This document shows positions 60,226 through 64,000 of a stretch of 64,000 bases of DNA, piece by piece. Under the pieces are notes generated by a model. The model did not search any database, was not told the DNA's origin, and saw nothing but the letters and a program-made list of their open reading frames with translations. The stretch comes from Isoetes taiwanensis (taxonomy: Eukaryota > Streptophyta > Lycopodiopsida > Isoetales > Isoetaceae). The stretch's first letter is position 1; every line of letters starts with the position of its first letter. The DNA is taken from NCBI GenBank assembly GCA_021234155.1, contig JAJEKV010000023.1, positions 8,624,610 to 8,688,609 of the forward strand, read 5' to 3'. Position numbers and translations under genes: made by a program.

Positions 60226-60895
60226 GGTAAGAGCACAACCCCACCAATTACTCACGTTGTCAGAATACGGATACACGAATTGAGTTACTAGTAAGAACTT
60301 TTCCATAGACGCAAAGGGATACGATCACGGCTGACACCATTAGAATCTTTCACTTTAACACCAGCTCTCAAAAGACGAGGCGACTTGGTATCTAACTTTA
60401 AGAAGCAAGCGTTTTTGAAATGTTTAGTTTTGGAATGTGAAGAGCGCTCGATATGCAAAACCTCAAAATCATCAACACGAGGGGTTGTCAAGGCTTGATC
60501 TAGAAGAAGGCGCCCATCATACCTCGCTGCAGAGCTTAGCCATCGATTGCGCCTTTATCCTGTTGCTATTTTTATCACCGATTGTGCAATCCCTTTTCCA
60601 CAGTATGCGTTGGGGCCGGAGTGAAAAATCTTAGAAGCATGTGGGCGTCGGCATAAGAAATAGAAAAATGAACAAAAAGGGCATAAAATATAGAAGATCA
60701 ATTACCCATATCTCCCAGTAATTACTGATGATAGCGAGCTATATGAAATAGGCTAATATTATTCAATCTTCTGGATTACGTATTCGCGCTTAACTAATAG
60801 CGATCTTCTTTGATTGTTCGTGACTGGCTGGCACACGTCATCAGAGCTCGACCCTGCTGCTACCAGACTGTGTTAACACAGCAGCTGCTCACAGT
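60226..60895 (-). pseudogene. PLAT copy T, heavily disrupted
   Basis: Exon 2 lies at 60,226-60,600 and strongly altered exon 1 at 60,720-60,895. More diverged than S. Confidence 0.55.
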
Positions 60896-62123
60896 ATGAC
60901 AAAATCATTGGTTCTCTATATAATAACGACTTGGCGTATGACGTGGCATCACATGCATAGTAGGCTTTTAGCATGCATGCGTACGTAGTTTAAGTAACCC
61001 TCCATATTTATCGCTTTATCTCGATCATCCATTGAGTTTTCCAATGAAAATTCACAGGCGATCATGCCTTTGTTTTGCGAAAAGCTATTGTGGTGGTCTG
61101 CAAATCTTCCTTCTCTGAACGCTTTCTTTCTCTCCATTCAGGCTTCGCACAGAAGAAACTGCCATTTTGTTGCTTGAAGATGTTTGCATGCGCTAACTTT
61201 AATATAAGGCGGTAACATGAATGCGGTTTTATTAATTCCCTCAACAGCTATGACTTGGCTGCGATAGCGCCATCGCTATTTGATTGAATTTGCGCTCCGT
61301 TATACATGCTTTGAACAACCGACTTCTTCTTTGGCTTTAAAACTTTGCCGCTCGACTTTTCAGCTTCTGCATGGTATAAAATTTTCATAGAACATCGAAA
61401 CCATTTGCATTGTTTGAAACAACAGAGCTTGAACAAGCTTTTGTTTAAAAGGATGGTCATTCTCCATTTTAGGCCAGCCAATCGGCGGCTTGAACCGAAA
61501 TTGCTCGCTCTGCTCTTTGAGGAGAAAAGATGTAATATTTCAGAGGCGACCGGCTTTATAAACTGAAATTTAGAAAGCTTTATATGGAGCATATGCCGCT
61601 ACCTTCAATGAAGGTACCAACTTTAACATTTTGAGTTCATGAATAACTTTATGAGTTTAATATGAGCACTGGAACAGTCCTAAACTTTATGCTGACGAAA
61701 TGAATTCGCGTAGTTGCCGGATGATGAGAATAAAGTGCTTATCTTCTTTCAACGACTTCTTGGTATGCCTTTCAACTTCATCATGGAATCTTTGGACGCA
61801 ATTATTTATGGGAGATATCCCAATATCTTCATTACAATACTGCGATGATGGTGACCACAACAGCGCGGTGGCTCATCATCAATATCGAGTCGGGAAAAGG
61901 CTTTGTGTTCCACATGTTTGGGCCCAGGCTCTCTGTCGCTTTCGCTATTGATTTGCAAAGGAAACGGCTTTCAAAGTAGTGTAAAGGCAACGCAAAAACA
62001 ATAAATAACGCTCTTTACAAAAATAAATGGAAACCATGTTAATACATCGCATAGATATTTGTGGCATGCTGTGATGAACGCGAAACGACTGTTGCAATGA
62101 AAATAACGAAGCATTCATCATCT

Positions 62124-62745
62124 TCGTTAACAATGGAAACGCGACTTCCCACGGTACTGCGTTATTCAATAACGGATACAGTGAGGTTACTGGTAAAACT
62201 TTTCCCATAGACTGGATACATTTATTTCGATAAGTCTTTGTAACGCGATACTCAGATTAGGCGGCGCTGAGTATCTAACAGCGGCGCTTTTGGCGAGCTT
62301 TGGTTTGGAGATATTAGATATGCAAAAACATCGCGCGAATTTGTCAGACGAAGTCTGAAAATCTACTTTGCTTGTTTCATCGATTGCCCTTTATCTGGGT
62401 ATACCTTCTTTCGAAGATGCAATTCGCTTTCGCGGTATTACTGACCCGGAAATGGGGCGAAGATGAAAAATCTTTGTGAAGCGATGCGGCATGAAAAAGA
62501 AATGGAACAGAGCATGTAAAATATAAAGAGATCGGTGCTTCTTTTGTGAAAGGAGTACGCACGATGATAACGGTGCTTACATGAAAATGAACGTATTATT
62601 TATCAATCTTCTCTGATTGGCCGTGATAGGCGCTCAATATGATCAGCTTTCTTTGGTGATCTTTCTTGGCGGCATTGAGCAAGCTGGCCATCATCAAACA
62701 TCATTATCTTTACTTTACGGGCCTAATGTTAGCGGTGCCTGTTCT
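62124..62745 (-). pseudogene. PLAT copy U, barely recognisable
   Basis: Fragments of exon 2 (62,124-62,460) and exon 1 (62,580-62,745) in the right order, with a dense mix of indels and A-to-G changes. Confidence 0.5.
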
Positions 62746-64000
62746 CCCAAAATTGATGGAAATCGAAACATTGATTCGTCTATATATCTTGTTTTCCAAT
62801 GCATTATGGTGGCCGACTGCGTATGGTAGACTTTTGCGTACGTAAATGCGTTTAAACCAACCTCGCTATTTATCGCTTTTATCTCGAATCATCCATTGGG
62901 TTTCAATGAATTCTGGAAGCGATCAAATGCTGTTTTGCAAAAAACTGACCGATGCGTCGGTTACAATATTCCTTCTTTCTGGTTCCTTCTTTCCTCTGAC
63001 TGAGCTTGCGCCAGGAAACTTTGCCATTTTGTTGTGAAGATGTCTTTTTTGCGTGCGCTGAAATATATCGATGAACTGAAGTTTTATTAAAACGTTAGCT
63101 GCATATACAACATAAAGATCAGCATGTCATCTTAGTTCTGGATTGCCTCCGTTGCAATGCTTTGAACAACCATTTCTTTATTTTAAAATACTCTTTTATT
63201 TAAGGCACGCGCTCGGGCTTTCCAGATGCCGTAGATAAGTTTTCGTAGAACAATCAGAAACCATTGCGTGTTTGAACAACAAACTGAACAAAAAGTTTTG
63301 TTTAAAAGGATTGAAGATCGGATACGGTTGAGAAAGAACTATCGTTTCAATACTGTCTTGAGGAGAAGATCTATAATATTTCAGGGCGACCGAGCCTTAT
63401 AAAACAAATTTATTATATGAATGGGCATGCCATACCTTTCAATGAAGGAACAACAACATTTGGAGTTCATATTAACTATATTTCGATAACCGAACACTAA
63501 GACCAATGATCGCTTATCTTGTTGCTTCGACGCGTGGGTCCCCTAACACCGGATGATGATGAATAAAAAAGTGTATGTATTCTTCAGCGAGCTTCTTGAA
63601 CATATCACTTTCTGGCTCTCACCCGTTTAATCAATCGGTTTAATCAATATCTTGCGATACAATTCTGCCGCCGTTGATAGTTTCTGCAAAGCGGTACGGC
63701 AGCGTGAATGAAGGCTGCGTCAAGTAGAAATGTCGAGATCAAGAAATGAACTTTTTGTGTTCCCCGTGTTTTGGGGCCCAGACTATCTCTATGCTCTATG
63801 ATTGATTTGCAAGGCAGCTCAAGAAGTGGAAATGTAAAGGAAGCAACACAAAATTATCTCATCTTATTAACACCGCAAAGTACATCGGCCGTATTGTTTA
63901 ATGCATGCGCTAGATGTTGTTATCATATATATACTATGATGAATATGCAAAACTTATTTGCTGCAATGGGAGATGTAAGCATTCATCATCTTACATTGTA

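Larger units (their letters stand above)
56738..64000 (-). repeat. tandem array continued, minus orientation, degraded
   Basis: About 3.5 units with period 2.0-2.1 kb. The window ends in the 3' flank of a further copy (GCATTCATCATCTTACATT at 63,976-63,994), whose exon 2 would start just outside. Divergence rises towards the right edge. Confidence 0.8.

Overview
This is nuclear DNA from a land plant. The signs are intron-split genes for small secreted PLAT/ATS3-like proteins with RY (CATGCA) promoter motifs, a CACTA transposon remnant with a DUF4216-type domain, MITEs, and poly(A)-tailed retroposed sequence. The lineage cannot be fixed from sequence alone. A tyrosine-recombinase (DIRS/PAT/Ngaro-like) retroelement is present; as far as I know such elements are uncommon in seed plants, so a seed-free plant is possible but unproven. 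There are no bacterial-type genes, rRNAs, tRNAs or CRISPR arrays.

Layout. 1-0.96 kb: decayed coding sequence. 1.02-3.2 kb: GC-rich nested tandem repeat. 3.6-4.63 kb: CACTA remnant with a DUF4216-like reading frame and a 102-bp-period palindrome array ending in the CACTA terminus. 4.63-6.33 kb: AT-rich DNA with one possible exon. 6.33-27.95 kb: tandem array of about 2.05-kb units on the minus strand, carrying PLAT copies A to I plus truncated units and three MITEs. 27.95-29.39 kb: inversion junction inside a retroposed coiled-coil sequence. 29.39-56.74 kb: the same array inverted, on the plus strand (copies J to Q). Two further full copies of the retroposed sequence lie in it, and a 7.84-kb tyrosine-recombinase retroelement (38,772-46,610) is inserted in it. 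56.74-64 kb: the array flips again to the minus strand (copies R to V) and is full of small indels.

The PLAT copies share one model: TATA box, very short leader, ATG, signal peptide, one intron of about 140 bp, then a PLAT-like domain with conserved cysteines, about 184 residues in all. Copies A, D, E, F, G, H, I and M look intact. L is intact only with a different acceptor. The others are broken. Paired CATGCA clusters and an ACGT core upstream of the TATA box suggest ABI3/FUS3-type B3 control, that is, embryo or spore-maturation expression.

Caution: many lesions in copies C, K, N to V and in the second coiled-coil copy fall on CAG/CTG triplets, mostly turned into CGG/CCG or small indels. 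This looks more like long-read consensus error at methylated CWG sites than like decay, so the pseudogene calls at 49-64 kb are provisional.
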